DNA from: Mongoliibacter sp.
GTDB taxonomy: Bacteria > Bacteroidota > Bacteroidia > Cytophagales > Cyclobacteriaceae
Length of the DNA stretch: 44,709 bases
Assembly (NCBI RefSeq): GCF_007692705.1
Contig: NZ_REBN01000139.1
Location: forward strand, 1-44,709
Reading direction: 5' to 3'
This document shows, in pieces, positions 16,042-24,292 of this stretch. The position numbers were made by a program, and so were the translations under genes. Position 1 is the stretch's first letter; each line of letters starts with the position of its first letter. The notes beneath the pieces are model-generated. The model saw nothing but the letters and a program-made list of their open reading frames with translations. It was not told where the DNA came from and did no database searches.

Positions 16042-18306
16042 TTACATCCTTAACATTACATTATCCAGTTCTTTACCAAATGGTTGTGTGTAGAACCTTT
16101 TCCCGGTTGCCTGATAAAGAGCATTGGATACAGCTGCAAAAACAGGAGGGAACAAGGGCTCTCCCAACCCTGTAGGTGCATGTTCATTTTTAACAAAATG
16201 CACCTCAATTTTTTTGGGAGCTTCAGACATACGGATCATTTTATAATCATTGAAATTGTTTTTTTGTGGTACTCCATCTTTGAAAGGCAATTCCCCGAAG
16301 AAAGCATTTCCAATGCCATCCACAATAGCACCTTCTCCCATATTGGAAGCAGCATCAGGATTGATGACAATTCCGCAATCTACTGCGGCAACTACATTTT
16401 CAACCACCGGTTTGTTGCCCTCTAATCTTAAATCGAGTACTTCTGCAACGTAGGAATTATGGCAGAAATAAGCCGAAACACCCCGGTGAACTCCTTCTTT
16501 TGGGGAGTCCCAATTGGCTTTTTCCCTGACTAATTTCAATACACCCGCATAGCGTTCGGGGTCATAGTCGTTATTGGTTCCTACAGGATTTTTAGTGGCT
16601 CTGTCTAACAGTTCCAATCGGAAATCAATTGGATCTTTACCCAACTCTTCTGCCAATTCATCTAAAAAGGATTGCTCGGCACTTGCTATAAAATTTGATC
16701 TCGGTGCCCTGAAAGCACCAATGGTAATATTGGAGGGGATATCCCATCCCTCTGCTAAATAATTTTCTACAGCTCCGGCAGGAAACCTGTTGGGAGCAAT
16801 AGGAGTTTCTGGAATTCCGCCTGCCTTTACATGAATAGCCGTTAGTTTTCCGTTTTCATCAATAGCGGCTCTGTAGGTAGCGGTGTAGGTAGGACGATAA
16901 ATCCCATAAGTCATGTCATCCTCCCGGGTGTACATCATTTTAACTGGGGCCCCGACTTTTTGGGAAATTACGGCTGCTTCCACCATATGATGGGAATAAG
17001 CCCTTTGCCCAAAACCACCGCCCATCCTGGCCAAATTTATTTGGATTTTATCTTTTGGAAGTCCCAATCTTTCTGAAAGTGTATTTATAATAAATTCAGG
17101 TGCCTGTGTAGGACCGTAAATTTCAGCTTTGTCCGCAGTTACGTGGGCATAACAGTTGACAGGCTCCATACAGTTGTGGGCGAGATAAGGGGCTGTGTAG
17201 GTTTTTTCCAATACTTTGGCAGCTTTCTGAAATGCCTCTTCCGGATTTCCATCCTTTCGAAGCACGTTGGCTGGTTTTTTGGAATATTCTTCCATTCTTG
17301 CCAAGTGTCCGTCAGTATTTTCAAGCCCTGAAGGTATTTTTACTTTAGATTGATTTCCACCCCATCCTGATACGGTAATTTCTTTGTCAGGTGCTTTCTC
17401 CCATTCAACTTGAAGTGCTTTTTTAGCCTGTAGGACTTCCCAGGTGCTGTTTCCTACAATGGCTACCATTTCCTGATGGGTAGTGGTGTCAAAAGCATTT
17501 TGAACATAACCATCACTGTGGACATGAAAACTGAAAACATCTTTGATACCGGACATAGATTTGATTGACTCTCCATCAAATGTTTTCAGCTGCATGCCAA
17601 ATGCTGGAGGATGCACAATGGCCGAAACCAACGTCCCCTCTTGTTTATAATCCATGGCAAACATAGGTTTGCCGGTAATGATTTTTTCTATATCTACATT
17701 TTTCTTGGATGTGCCTATGATATTGAAGTCTTTGATATCCTTCAACTTGACTTCTACCGGAACTTCAATGGTTGCAGCCATAGAAGCCATTTCTCCATAA
17801 TGAGCTTTCTTGCCACTTCCTTTGTGTTCAATGATTCCCTTTGAAGTTTTTATTTCATCTGCTGATACCTCCCAGGTCTGCGCTGCTGCGGCTACCAACA
17901 AATATCTTGCTGCTGCTCCAGCTGCCCTTAATGGATTCCATCCCTGCCGAATACCTTGGCTACCTCCTGTAAATTGCCTTTCATAGCGTTCGGGGTAAAA
18001 ATCTGCCTGCTCCACAATCACATTACTCCAATCCACATCCAATTCATCTGCCAAGATCATGGGCATTGAGGTTTTGACATTGGATCCAAATTCAGGATTA
18101 GGAGAAAAAAGTGTTACACGTCCATTGTCACCGATTTTGATATAACTGTTCAGCTCAAACCATTCATCAGGTAAGCCAAGGGCTTCCTGTTCCGCTGTAG
18201 GTTTACATCCAGTCAGCCAACTGAAACTGAGTATCATCCCTCCGCCTGCCAAGGCAGATGCTTTTAAAAAGGATCTTCTATTGAGTTTGGTTTTAATGAT
18301 TGTCAT
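16042..18306 (-). CDS. Molybdopterin-binding oxidase subunit (IorB-like), paralogue 1
   Basis: Start placed at ATG 18306 (754 aa), which gives a Tat signal LNRRSFLKASALAGGG and lies 17 nt after the 2Fe-2S gene; the longer reading runs into that gene. It belongs to the xanthine dehydrogenase/isoquinoline 1-oxidoreductase large-subunit family, which hydroxylates N-heterocycles or aldehydes at a Mo centre. Seen: WNPLRAAGAAARYLLVAAA, MGGGFGQRAYSHHMVEAA (cofactor binding), APRSNFIASAEQSFLDEL, and the catalytic Glu E716 in PTGLGEP. Probably exported through Tat already loaded with cofactor. It partners the 2Fe-2S subunit just upstream and is closely similar to the gene at 18884-21124. The substrate is unknown. 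Confidence 0.9.
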   Translation of the reverse strand: MTIIKTKLNRRSFLKASALAGGGMILSFSWLTGCKPTAEQEALGLPDEWFELNSYIKIGDNGRVTLFSPNPEFGSNVKTSMPMILADELDVDWSNVIVEQADFYPERYERQFTGGSQGIRQGWNPLRAAGAAARYLLVAAAAQTWEVSADEIKTSKGIIEHKGSGKKAHYGEMASMAATIEVPVEVKLKDIKDFNIIGTSKKNVDIEKIITGKPMFAMDYKQEGTLVSAIVHPPAFGMQLKTFDGESIKSMSGIKDVFSFHVHSDGYVQNAFDTTTHQEMVAIVGNSTWEVLQAKKALQVEWEKAPDKEITVSGWGGNQSKVKIPSGLENTDGHLARMEEYSKKPANVLRKDGNPEEAFQKAAKVLEKTYTAPYLAHNCMEPVNCYAHVTADKAEIYGPTQAPEFIINTLSERLGLPKDKIQINLARMGGGFGQRAYSHHMVEAAVISQKVGAPVKMMYTREDDMTYGIYRPTYTATYRAAIDENGKLTAIHVKAGGIPETPIAPNRFPAGAVENYLAEGWDIPSNITIGAFRAPRSNFIASAEQSFLDELAEELGKDPIDFRLELLDRATKNPVGTNNDYDPERYAGVLKLVREKANWDSPKEGVHRGVSAYFCHNSYVAEVLDLRLEGNKPVVENVVAAVDCGIVINPDAASNMGEGAIVDGIGNAFFGELPFKDGVPQKNNFNDYKMIRMSEAPKKIEVHFVKNEHAPTGLGEPLFPPVFAAVSNALYQATGKRFYTQPFGKELDNVMLRM

Positions 18307-18323
18307 GGTCAGGTGATTTTGGA

Positions 18324-18779
18324 TTATGAATTGGCGGCAGTTTTGATGGCCTTTTTGATACGCACATAGGTTCCGCACCGGCATATATTGCCGTTCATGG
18401 CATTGTCAATGTCTTCGTCGGTAGGATTTGGATTATTTTCCAACAAAGCCACAGCACTCATAATCTGACCAGCCTGGCAATAGCCGCATTGTGGCACATC
18501 ATGTTCCATCCATGCTTTTTGAACAGGATGATCAACTTTCTCAGAAAGTCCCTCAATCGTTGTGATTTTAGTACCTTCAGCTGCGGATACAGGAATAGAG
18601 CAGGAACGTACCGCATTCCCGTCCATTATGATAGTACAGGCGCCACATTGTGCTATACCACATCCGTATTTGGTTCCTACCAAATCCAAATGGTCTCTCA
18701 ATACCCATAAGATGGGTGTAGCTGGATCTATATCCACTGATTGGGTTTTACCGTTGATGTTGAGGTTGAATGTTGCCAT
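18324..18779 (-). CDS. 2Fe-2S subunit of a molybdenum hydroxylase (IorA-like)
   Basis: A 151-residue electron-transfer subunit with two 2Fe-2S clusters. The N-terminal plant-ferredoxin-like domain has C40, C45, C48 and C60; the C-terminal helical domain has C98, C101, C133 and C135 (QCGYCQAGQ and ICRCGTY). Full complement of eight cysteines. No signal peptide, so it is presumably exported as a complex with a Tat-bearing large subunit. It lies between two large-subunit genes on the same strand, 104 nt after one and 17 nt before the other. No FAD subunit or cytochrome is nearby; family members usually pass electrons to a cytochrome. Confidence 0.94.
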   Translation of the reverse strand: MATFNLNINGKTQSVDIDPATPILWVLRDHLDLVGTKYGCGIAQCGACTIIMDGNAVRSCSIPVSAAEGTKITTIEGLSEKVDHPVQKAWMEHDVPQCGYCQAGQIMSAVALLENNPNPTDEDIDNAMNGNICRCGTYVRIKKAIKTAANS

Positions 18780-18883
18780 ATATCTTCGCTTTTAAATCTT
18801 AAAGTCGATGGGAGGTTCTTTTTAATTTAAACCCCCATAAATTTTGATTGATGTTAGTAATTTATTGTTAGTGGAATTGATAT

Positions 18884-21124
18884 TTATGTTAACTGGGGTG
18901 CAAAGGGTTGTTGATAGAGACGCTTACCATTTGCCTGATAAAGTGCATTTGCCAATGCAGCAAATACCGAAGGATAACCCGGTTCCCCTAAGCCTGTTGG
19001 GTCAACCTGACTTTCCACAAAATAGGTGTCGATCGCTTTTGGCGCTTCACCCATCCGAATCATGCGGTATCGGTCAAAATTATTTTTGTCCGGGACTCCC
19101 TGATTGAACTTCAATTCTCCGAACATGGCTGTTCCGATAGCATCCACAACAGCCCCTTCACAAAGATTTTTGGCCGCATCCGGATTGATGAGTAGCCCGC
19201 AATCCAGTGCCTGGGTTACCTTTTCAACCTTGACCTGACCATTTTCAATCCTTAGATCCAGCACTTGTGCAGCGTAGCTGTTGTGACAGAAATAAGCGGA
19301 AACGCCCCGTGAAATCCCGGCTTGGTTTTGCCCCCATTTGGATTTGGCTTTTACCAGCTCCAATACCCCGGCATAGCGCTCAGGATCGTAATCATTGTTT
19401 TCGCCAACAGGATTTTCCTTTGCTCTTTTCAATAATTCCAATCGAAAATCAATAGGGTCTTTCCCGATTTCCTCTGCAATTTCATCCAAAAAGGACTGCT
19501 CAGCCGCTGCGATAAAATTGGACCTTGGGGCCCTGAAAGACCCTACTGTAATGTTGGAAGATACAGTCCATTCCTCTACCCAATAATTTTCAACTGCACC
19601 AGCAGGAAACCTGTCCGGGTATATTGGGGGTTCCACCAATCCACCTGCATTGACATGGAATCCGATCAGGTTGTTGTCCTTGTCTAAAGCAGCACGATAG
19701 GTAGCCTGGTACATAGGTCGGTAAATTCCCCCGGTCATATCATCTTCACGGGAATACATCAACTTGATTGGGGCATTTACTTTTTGTGAAATCACAGCAG
19801 CCTCTATTAACCAATGCGCGTAAGATCGTCGACCATAGCCACCCCCCAAACGGGTCATTTCGATTTCAATATTTTCTATGGGAATTCCCAGACGTGTAGA
19901 AAGCGCCTGTTCGGTAAGTTCCGGCTTTTGGAGTGGTCCGGCACAATGCACCTGATTGCCATTGATATGGGCAAAGAAATTCATGGGCTCCATGCAGTTG
20001 TGCGCTAAGAAAGGCCCATTATATGTGCGTTCGATTACCTTGGAGGCATTTCGAAAGGCCATCTCAGGATTTCCGTCTTTGCGTACGGTCTTCGCCTTGC
20101 TGGCTACGTCGTTCATTTTAGCCAATTGTTCTGGCTCACTTTCCAGACCGCCCGGGATCGTCCTCATCTCCTTTCTCCCGTTCCAGTCCCTTTTTTCCTG
20201 ATAGGTACCAAAATTTTCCCATTCCACACTTACGGCTTTTTTGGCATTCAGTACTTCCCAGGTCGAATTGCCAACGATGGCTACAAGATCAGTAAAACTG
20301 GTAGTATCAAAAAAAGTGCGTTCATAACCGTCCTCATGAGATTTGATGGGGAAAATTTCTCTGATGCCCGGAAGGTTTCTGGCCTTTGAATCATCGAATG
20401 ATTTCAATCTCATCCCATGAGCCGGTGGATGAATGATCATGGCAATCAACATTCCCTCTTTTTTGTAATCTATACCAAAAAGCGGTTTTCCGGTGACTAT
20501 ATTTTTAGCATCTACATTTTTTCGGGAAGTACCGATAATGGTATAGGCTTTCTGTTCTTTCAATTGGACATTTTCCGGCAATGGGAGCGTGGCTGCCAAA
20601 GAAGCCATTTCACCATAATGGGCTTTTTTACCACTTCCCTGATGATAGATCATCCCCATTTTTGTCGTGATTTCACTAGCAGGCACATTCCAGGTTTGAG
20701 CAGCGGCATTTACCAAAAGTTGTCTTGCCGTAGCTCCCGCATTCCGAAGAACATTCCATCCCATTCTGATGGCCTGAGATCCACCAATAAATTGACGGGT
20801 AAAATTGTCGGTGTCTAAAGGTGCCTGTTCCACCAAGACTTTGGGCCAGTCAGCATCCAATTCTTCGGCAACAATCATCGGCATGCCTGTTTTGACATTC
20901 TGTCCTCCTTCAGGATTGGGAGACATGATGGTAATCAGTCCATTATCACCTATTCGAATAAACCCATTGATCCTGATCCACTCTTCCGGCATTCCAAGAA
21001 GGTCTTCTTTGGAATCCGGTTTACATCCTGCCAACCAACCCACACTCAAAAATAACCCACCTCCTGCGAGAGCGGATACTTTGAGAAAGGACCGGCGGTT
21101 GAGTTTTTCGGAAGTAGGATTCAT
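18884..21124 (-). CDS. Molybdopterin-binding oxidase subunit (IorB-like), paralogue 2
   Basis: A 746-residue large subunit of the same family as the gene at 16042-18306, with extensive similarity along the whole length: Tat signal LNRRSFLKVSALAGGG, WNVLRNAGATARQLLVNAAA, LGGGYGRRSYAHWLIEAAV, APRSNFIAAAEQSFLDE and the catalytic Glu E714 in PTGLGEP. It is first in the minus-strand group, so it appears to share the single 2Fe-2S subunit with paralogue 1. A candidate regulatory element lies 18 nt upstream of its start. Whether both paralogues act on the same substrate is unknown. Confidence 0.9.
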   Translation of the reverse strand: MNPTSEKLNRRSFLKVSALAGGGLFLSVGWLAGCKPDSKEDLLGMPEEWIRINGFIRIGDNGLITIMSPNPEGGQNVKTGMPMIVAEELDADWPKVLVEQAPLDTDNFTRQFIGGSQAIRMGWNVLRNAGATARQLLVNAAAQTWNVPASEITTKMGMIYHQGSGKKAHYGEMASLAATLPLPENVQLKEQKAYTIIGTSRKNVDAKNIVTGKPLFGIDYKKEGMLIAMIIHPPAHGMRLKSFDDSKARNLPGIREIFPIKSHEDGYERTFFDTTSFTDLVAIVGNSTWEVLNAKKAVSVEWENFGTYQEKRDWNGRKEMRTIPGGLESEPEQLAKMNDVASKAKTVRKDGNPEMAFRNASKVIERTYNGPFLAHNCMEPMNFFAHINGNQVHCAGPLQKPELTEQALSTRLGIPIENIEIEMTRLGGGYGRRSYAHWLIEAAVISQKVNAPIKLMYSREDDMTGGIYRPMYQATYRAALDKDNNLIGFHVNAGGLVEPPIYPDRFPAGAVENYWVEEWTVSSNITVGSFRAPRSNFIAAAEQSFLDEIAEEIGKDPIDFRLELLKRAKENPVGENNDYDPERYAGVLELVKAKSKWGQNQAGISRGVSAYFCHNSYAAQVLDLRIENGQVKVEKVTQALDCGLLINPDAAKNLCEGAVVDAIGTAMFGELKFNQGVPDKNNFDRYRMIRMGEAPKAIDTYFVESQVDPTGLGEPGYPSVFAALANALYQANGKRLYQQPFAPQLT

Positions 21125-21141
21125 TTTTTCGATTTATTCAA

Positions 21142-21180
21142 GGATAATGGAGACAAAGACAATTTACGAATTCAAAAGAT
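21142..21180 (-). promoter_or_regulatory. Conserved upstream element, copy C (oxidase operon)
   Basis: ATAATGG, then ACAAAGACAATTTACGAATT and CAAAAGAT, aligns with the elements at 21731-21770 and 24235-24273, with a 2-3 nt gap. It lies 18-56 nt upstream of the molybdopterin-subunit start. It is the weakest of the three copies. A shared operator for the AraC regulator at 24293-25189 is inferred. Confidence 0.45.
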
Positions 21181-21209
21181 GGATTGCTATTGTTATCAGT
21201 TTTCATTCA

Positions 21210-21680
21210 TTATTTCTCAATCTCATGCGTATCCCGGACACTACTGAAAGTCAATGCCAGCATTTTCCAAACTGAGTCCTCTTTTTGGTATACTTCAGTT
21301 ACTGTAAATTCTGTTGAAACCTCATTTTCGCGGACTACTGCATGTAGCGTGATTCGGTTCCAAACAATAGCAGTATTTCCTACCAACTCGACAGCTGAAT
21401 CATGAATATCCGCTTACTTATACCAAATGCTTCCAGTTTCTATGATTTCAAGCTCTCTTGGCGTAGTTCAGGTACCGCTCATGTGGACAAATTTGGCTTG
21501 TGGATGGAATAGGGGAGTGAGTTTTTCAATGTCTTTATCCGCCATCCACTGCCACTTGTCCATGGAAAGTTGGATGATTTCTTGTTCTTTAGAAGATTGC
21601 GCATTAACGTAGTTTGCGCTTATTAGAAATAGGGTAAATATGAAGATGTACTTTTTCATTGGTATTTCGGCTTGTTTCAA
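21210..21680 (-). pseudogene. NTF2/SnoaL-like exported protein, two in-frame stops
   Basis: One reading frame of 157 codons runs from ATG 21680 to TAA 21210-21212. It has a signal peptide (KKYIFIFTLFLISANYVNAQ), then the SnoaL-like core (MDKWQWMADKDIEKLTPLFH, AKFVHMSGT) and the second half (VELVGNTAIVWNRITLHAVV, FTVTEVYQKEDSVWKMLALT). It is interrupted by TGA at 21468-21470 and TAA at 21414-21416, with no frameshift. Residues on both sides fit the family, so the stops are probably recent nonsense mutations; the TGA follows MSGT where Trp is plausible. An upstream element lies at 21731-21770. The shortened 70-residue product is unlikely to fold. Confidence 0.85.
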
Positions 21681-21730
21681 CTTGTAACTTATTTATGATG
21701 GATCAAATGTAGATTGATCCAATTTCTTAA

Positions 21731-21770
21731 AATAATGACAAGCAAACAAAGAATTACGAAAATCAAACAA
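21731..21770 (-). promoter_or_regulatory. Conserved upstream element, copy B (NTF2-like pseudogene)
   Basis: AATAATGACAAGCAAACAAA followed by GAATTACGAAAATCAAACAA matches the element at 24235-24273 at most positions; AATTACGAAAATCAAACA is identical. It starts 51 nt upstream of the pseudogene ATG, the same spacing as copy A. It is probably a promoter or operator of the regulon. Confidence 0.6.
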
Positions 21771-21811
21771 GCTTTTGTGAAGGAGGATCAAGACACCTCT
21801 TTGATAGCATA

Positions 21812-22016
21812 TTATTTTGGATTAATAAAGAAATCCGAAACCCTTGGAAATTTCACATGAGGGGAAAGTCCCTTTCGGGTCATCAGTTCGGACCTGTTGA
21901 GTCCAAAAGCTCTTACTTGGACCAAAACCTCATCCTTGTTCGGTATCGGAATTGATCTCTCTTCCAAAAATGAAATTATCAGCTTGCCCGGGACTGTTTA
22001 AAATGGCTGCCTTCAT
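21812..22016 (-). pseudogene. Alcohol dehydrogenase/quinone reductase (MDR family) stub
   Basis: From ATG 22016 the minus strand encodes MKAAILNSPGQADNFIF. A +1 shift near 21966 then leads into EERSIPIPNKDEVLVQVRAF and GLNRSELMTRKGLSPHVKFP. This is the N-terminal GroES-like part of an MDR alcohol dehydrogenase (normally about 320-340 aa). Similarity stops at about 21839 and a stop codon follows at 21812-21814. The rest of the gene is missing. The start overlaps the 3' end of the ConA-like gene by 38 nt. Frameshift plus truncation makes this a clear pseudogene. Confidence 0.8.
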
Positions 22017-22728
22017 AAGATTGAGTTAATTCAATCACCTTTAAATCCTTAAAAAATCCTTCTGTTCCTATATCCACCCAAAGCCCGATTGAACCTGATG
22101 AAGTTGATCCTAACATTTCCTGTACGATAAGGGCCGGGGATTTTTGATCATTGAGAAATAGTTTGGCTGATTTGTCCCTAAATTCTATTCGGACCGTAAT
22201 CCACTCGTCCAATCCGATATCGGCATAGGTTTCATATTCCCCATTGGATTCAGCTCTTAGCCTGTCAAATTTAAAGTCAGGATAAGCATAGTATTGCACG
22301 GTATGGTTTCTTCGAAACTGATCGTCCGTTCTTCCGTTTGTAGGACGGATATAGATAGACTCATAGGCAGTATTGTCCTCATCAATCCTATAGGCAAGTC
22401 CGATAAACCCACGGGTAAAAGGAGGGGCTGTCGGTAACAATCGACTCAAAACTTTTACTTCCACGGTGCCATTTTCCAGATTCACTCCTTTCAATTTGAG
22501 AAAGGTAGGCTCATCTACAGTCTCACCCATTCTTTCGAAATCAAATGGCAAGGATTCCAAATCCCTTTCCACTCTGAGCACTTCTTCCCCATTTAACCGG
22601 ACGACAGATGTCATCACATGGGAAATCTCAAATTCCTTTCCTTCAAAATGGATAGTTTGGGCTTGGGCGCCAAAAGTCATGGTGAACAAGCTCAAAAGGC
22701 CCCAAATCAATTTTTTAATTTGTTTCAT
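21979..22728 (-). CDS. Exported ConA-like/DUF1080-like protein
   Basis: Start chosen at ATG 22728 (249 aa) for its signal peptide (MKQIKKLIWGLLSLFTMTFG, cleavage near AQAQ); the reading frame extends upstream without a better start. The mature part is a beta-sandwich of the laminin-G/ConA or DUF1080 type: GFIGLAYRIDEDNTAYESIY, DEWITVRIEFRDKSAKLFLN and the closing motif GLWVDIGTEGFFKDLKV. Members bind or act on sugars, but no catalytic residues can be assigned. The last ~13 codons overlap the alcohol-dehydrogenase stub in another frame, so the natural C-terminus may have been altered. Confidence 0.72.
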   Translation of the reverse strand: MKQIKKLIWGLLSLFTMTFGAQAQTIHFEGKEFEISHVMTSVVRLNGEEVLRVERDLESLPFDFERMGETVDEPTFLKLKGVNLENGTVEVKVLSRLLPTAPPFTRGFIGLAYRIDEDNTAYESIYIRPTNGRTDDQFRRNHTVQYYAYPDFKFDRLRAESNGEYETYADIGLDEWITVRIEFRDKSAKLFLNDQKSPALIVQEMLGSTSSGSIGLWVDIGTEGFFKDLKVIELTQSYEGSHFKQSRAS

Positions 22729-22888
22729 TCTTATAGGAATCATTTTCTCAAAATAACCGATCAAGGTTTGATAGAAGTCTGCTTTTTGATTGTGATTCAT
22801 ACTGAAAGTTAAAATAAGGATCCTTCTTTTCAAATAAAAACAGGGTTTGGATTCCCTGGATAGGATTTAAACTACAATATTGGCTTCT

Positions 22889-23023
22889 TCAATGGTAAAT
22901 GAAACCAATACAAAATACTTGATTTTGATTCAATCCGGAAATGATGTTTAAGCCCATGGGATCAGGTTTCTGATAGTCCAACCCTCCCGTACCGATATCG
23001 ATCAGGAGTCCGAACTTTTTACT
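22889..23023 (-). pseudogene. Possible remnant of a second ConA-like gene
   Basis: In one minus-strand frame the gap upstream of the ConA-like gene encodes SKKFGLLIDIGTGGLDYQKP and then a stop. The GLxxDIGTxG pattern and the surrounding bases resemble the closing motif of the neighbouring gene (GLWVDIGTEGFF, around 22082). About 21 of 31 bases match by eye around the motif. No start or complete domain remains. Chance similarity is possible. Confidence 0.35.
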
Positions 23024-23035
23024 ATAAAGATTAGA

Positions 23036-24184
23036 TCAATTCGCTACCCGCTCTTGCTCAACCGGAGTATATCGATCCCCATAAATGGTAATTTTGGATA
23101 CCGCATCATCAATTTCACGGATTTCCTCAGAGGAAAATTGAATATCAGCAACAGCCATGTTTTCCTGTAGATGCGATATTTTAGTTGTCCCAGGGATCGG
23201 CACAATCCAAGGCTTTTGATGCATCAACCAAGCCAAGGCCACCTGGGTAGGAGTGAGGCCTCTTTGATGACCAAAGTTGGATATGAATTCCACAATAGGC
23301 CAATTGGCAATCATGGCTTCTCTTTGAAACCTAGGTAAACCCGCCCGGTTATCATTGGCGGCATAAAAATTAGTCTGCCCATTGAGCATGCCGGTAAGGT
23401 AGCCTCTGTTCATGGGGCTATAAGGAACAAAACCGATCCCAAGCTCTTCACAAACAGCTAAAACTCCCTCTTCCGGTTTTTTCCACATCAGATGATATTC
23501 ACTTTGAATGGCTGTTAAAGGTTGGATAGCATGCGCTTTTCTTATCGTCTCAACACTGACTTCGCTCAAGCCAAAATTCTTTACTTTACCTTCCTGGATC
23601 AGATCTTTTACTGTACCTGCCACATCTTCAACAGGTACCTTTGGATCCTGCCTGTGTTGATAGAAAAGGTCAATCACATCGATTTTTAACCTTTTCAAGG
23701 ACTCTTCTGCTACTTTTCGGATTTGTTCAGGACGGCTGTTGAGACCTGCCATATTTCCTTTTTCGATGTTGAATCCGAACTTGGTTGTAATGGAAATGTC
23801 ATTTTTAAATTGGGAGATAGCCTCACCGACCAAGATTTCATTGGTATAAGCTCCATACACTTCCGCAGTGTCAAATAAAGTTACTCCCATATCCACGGCT
23901 TTACGCATCAGGGCTATGCTGGCTTCTTTGTTGGGGATCAGACCTCTATGGTAACTCATACCCATACATCCTAGACCCAAAGCAGTCACTTCCAGGCTAT
24001 GTTTCCCTGAACCGAGCGTACGCATTTTAGTGATGTTGCCCTTTATGGAATTATTCATTCTGGATTTTTCACCAAAGGCATTTGCTAGTGTAGAAGCGCC
24101 TAATAAAGCTGCACTAAACGTAGCACCGACTTTTAAAAAGCTTCTCCTGTCTGTCTGAGGGGGGCTGATATTTGATTGTGTCAT
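23036..24184 (-). CDS. Aldo/keto reductase with Tat-like signal
   Basis: Start placed at ATG 24184 (382 aa), just before a Tat-like signal (TDRRSFLKVGATFSAALLG); the longer reading lacks a signal. The NADPH-dependent (beta/alpha)8 reductase core begins LGCMGMSYHRG. The catalytic tetrad is D105 and Y110 (FDTAEVYG), K135 (TTKFGF) and H177 (FYQHRQD). The C-terminal cofactor region includes GTTKISHLQEN. Family members reduce aldehydes and ketones; the Tat signal suggests export, which is unusual but recurs in Bacteroidota. It lies downstream of the AraC regulator with a 108-bp gap that contains element copy A. Confidence 0.9.
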   Translation of the reverse strand: MTQSNISPPQTDRRSFLKVGATFSAALLGASTLANAFGEKSRMNNSIKGNITKMRTLGSGKHSLEVTALGLGCMGMSYHRGLIPNKEASIALMRKAVDMGVTLFDTAEVYGAYTNEILVGEAISQFKNDISITTKFGFNIEKGNMAGLNSRPEQIRKVAEESLKRLKIDVIDLFYQHRQDPKVPVEDVAGTVKDLIQEGKVKNFGLSEVSVETIRKAHAIQPLTAIQSEYHLMWKKPEEGVLAVCEELGIGFVPYSPMNRGYLTGMLNGQTNFYAANDNRAGLPRFQREAMIANWPIVEFISNFGHQRGLTPTQVALAWLMHQKPWIVPIPGTTKISHLQENMAVADIQFSSEEIREIDDAVSKITIYGDRYTPVEQERVAN

Positions 24185-24234
24185 GGTGTAAGTTGTTTTA
24201 GATGTATGAAATTTAAGGTTATCTGTATCAACAA

Positions 24235-24273
24235 AATAATGGCAAACAAACAATCAATTACGAAAATCAAACA
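24235..24273 (-). promoter_or_regulatory. Conserved upstream element, copy A (aldo/keto reductase)
   Basis: AATAATGGCAAACAAACAAT followed by CAATTACGAAAATCAAACA is nearly identical to the copy at 21731-21770 and similar to that at 21142-21180. It starts 51 nt upstream of the reductase ATG, between it and the AraC regulator gene. Confidence 0.6.
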
Positions 24274-24292
24274 GAATAGAAAAGGTTACTTT

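Noticed and set aside
20417-20818. Plus-strand 133-codon open frame
   Set aside because: It is a shadow of the molybdopterin subunit gene on the other strand.
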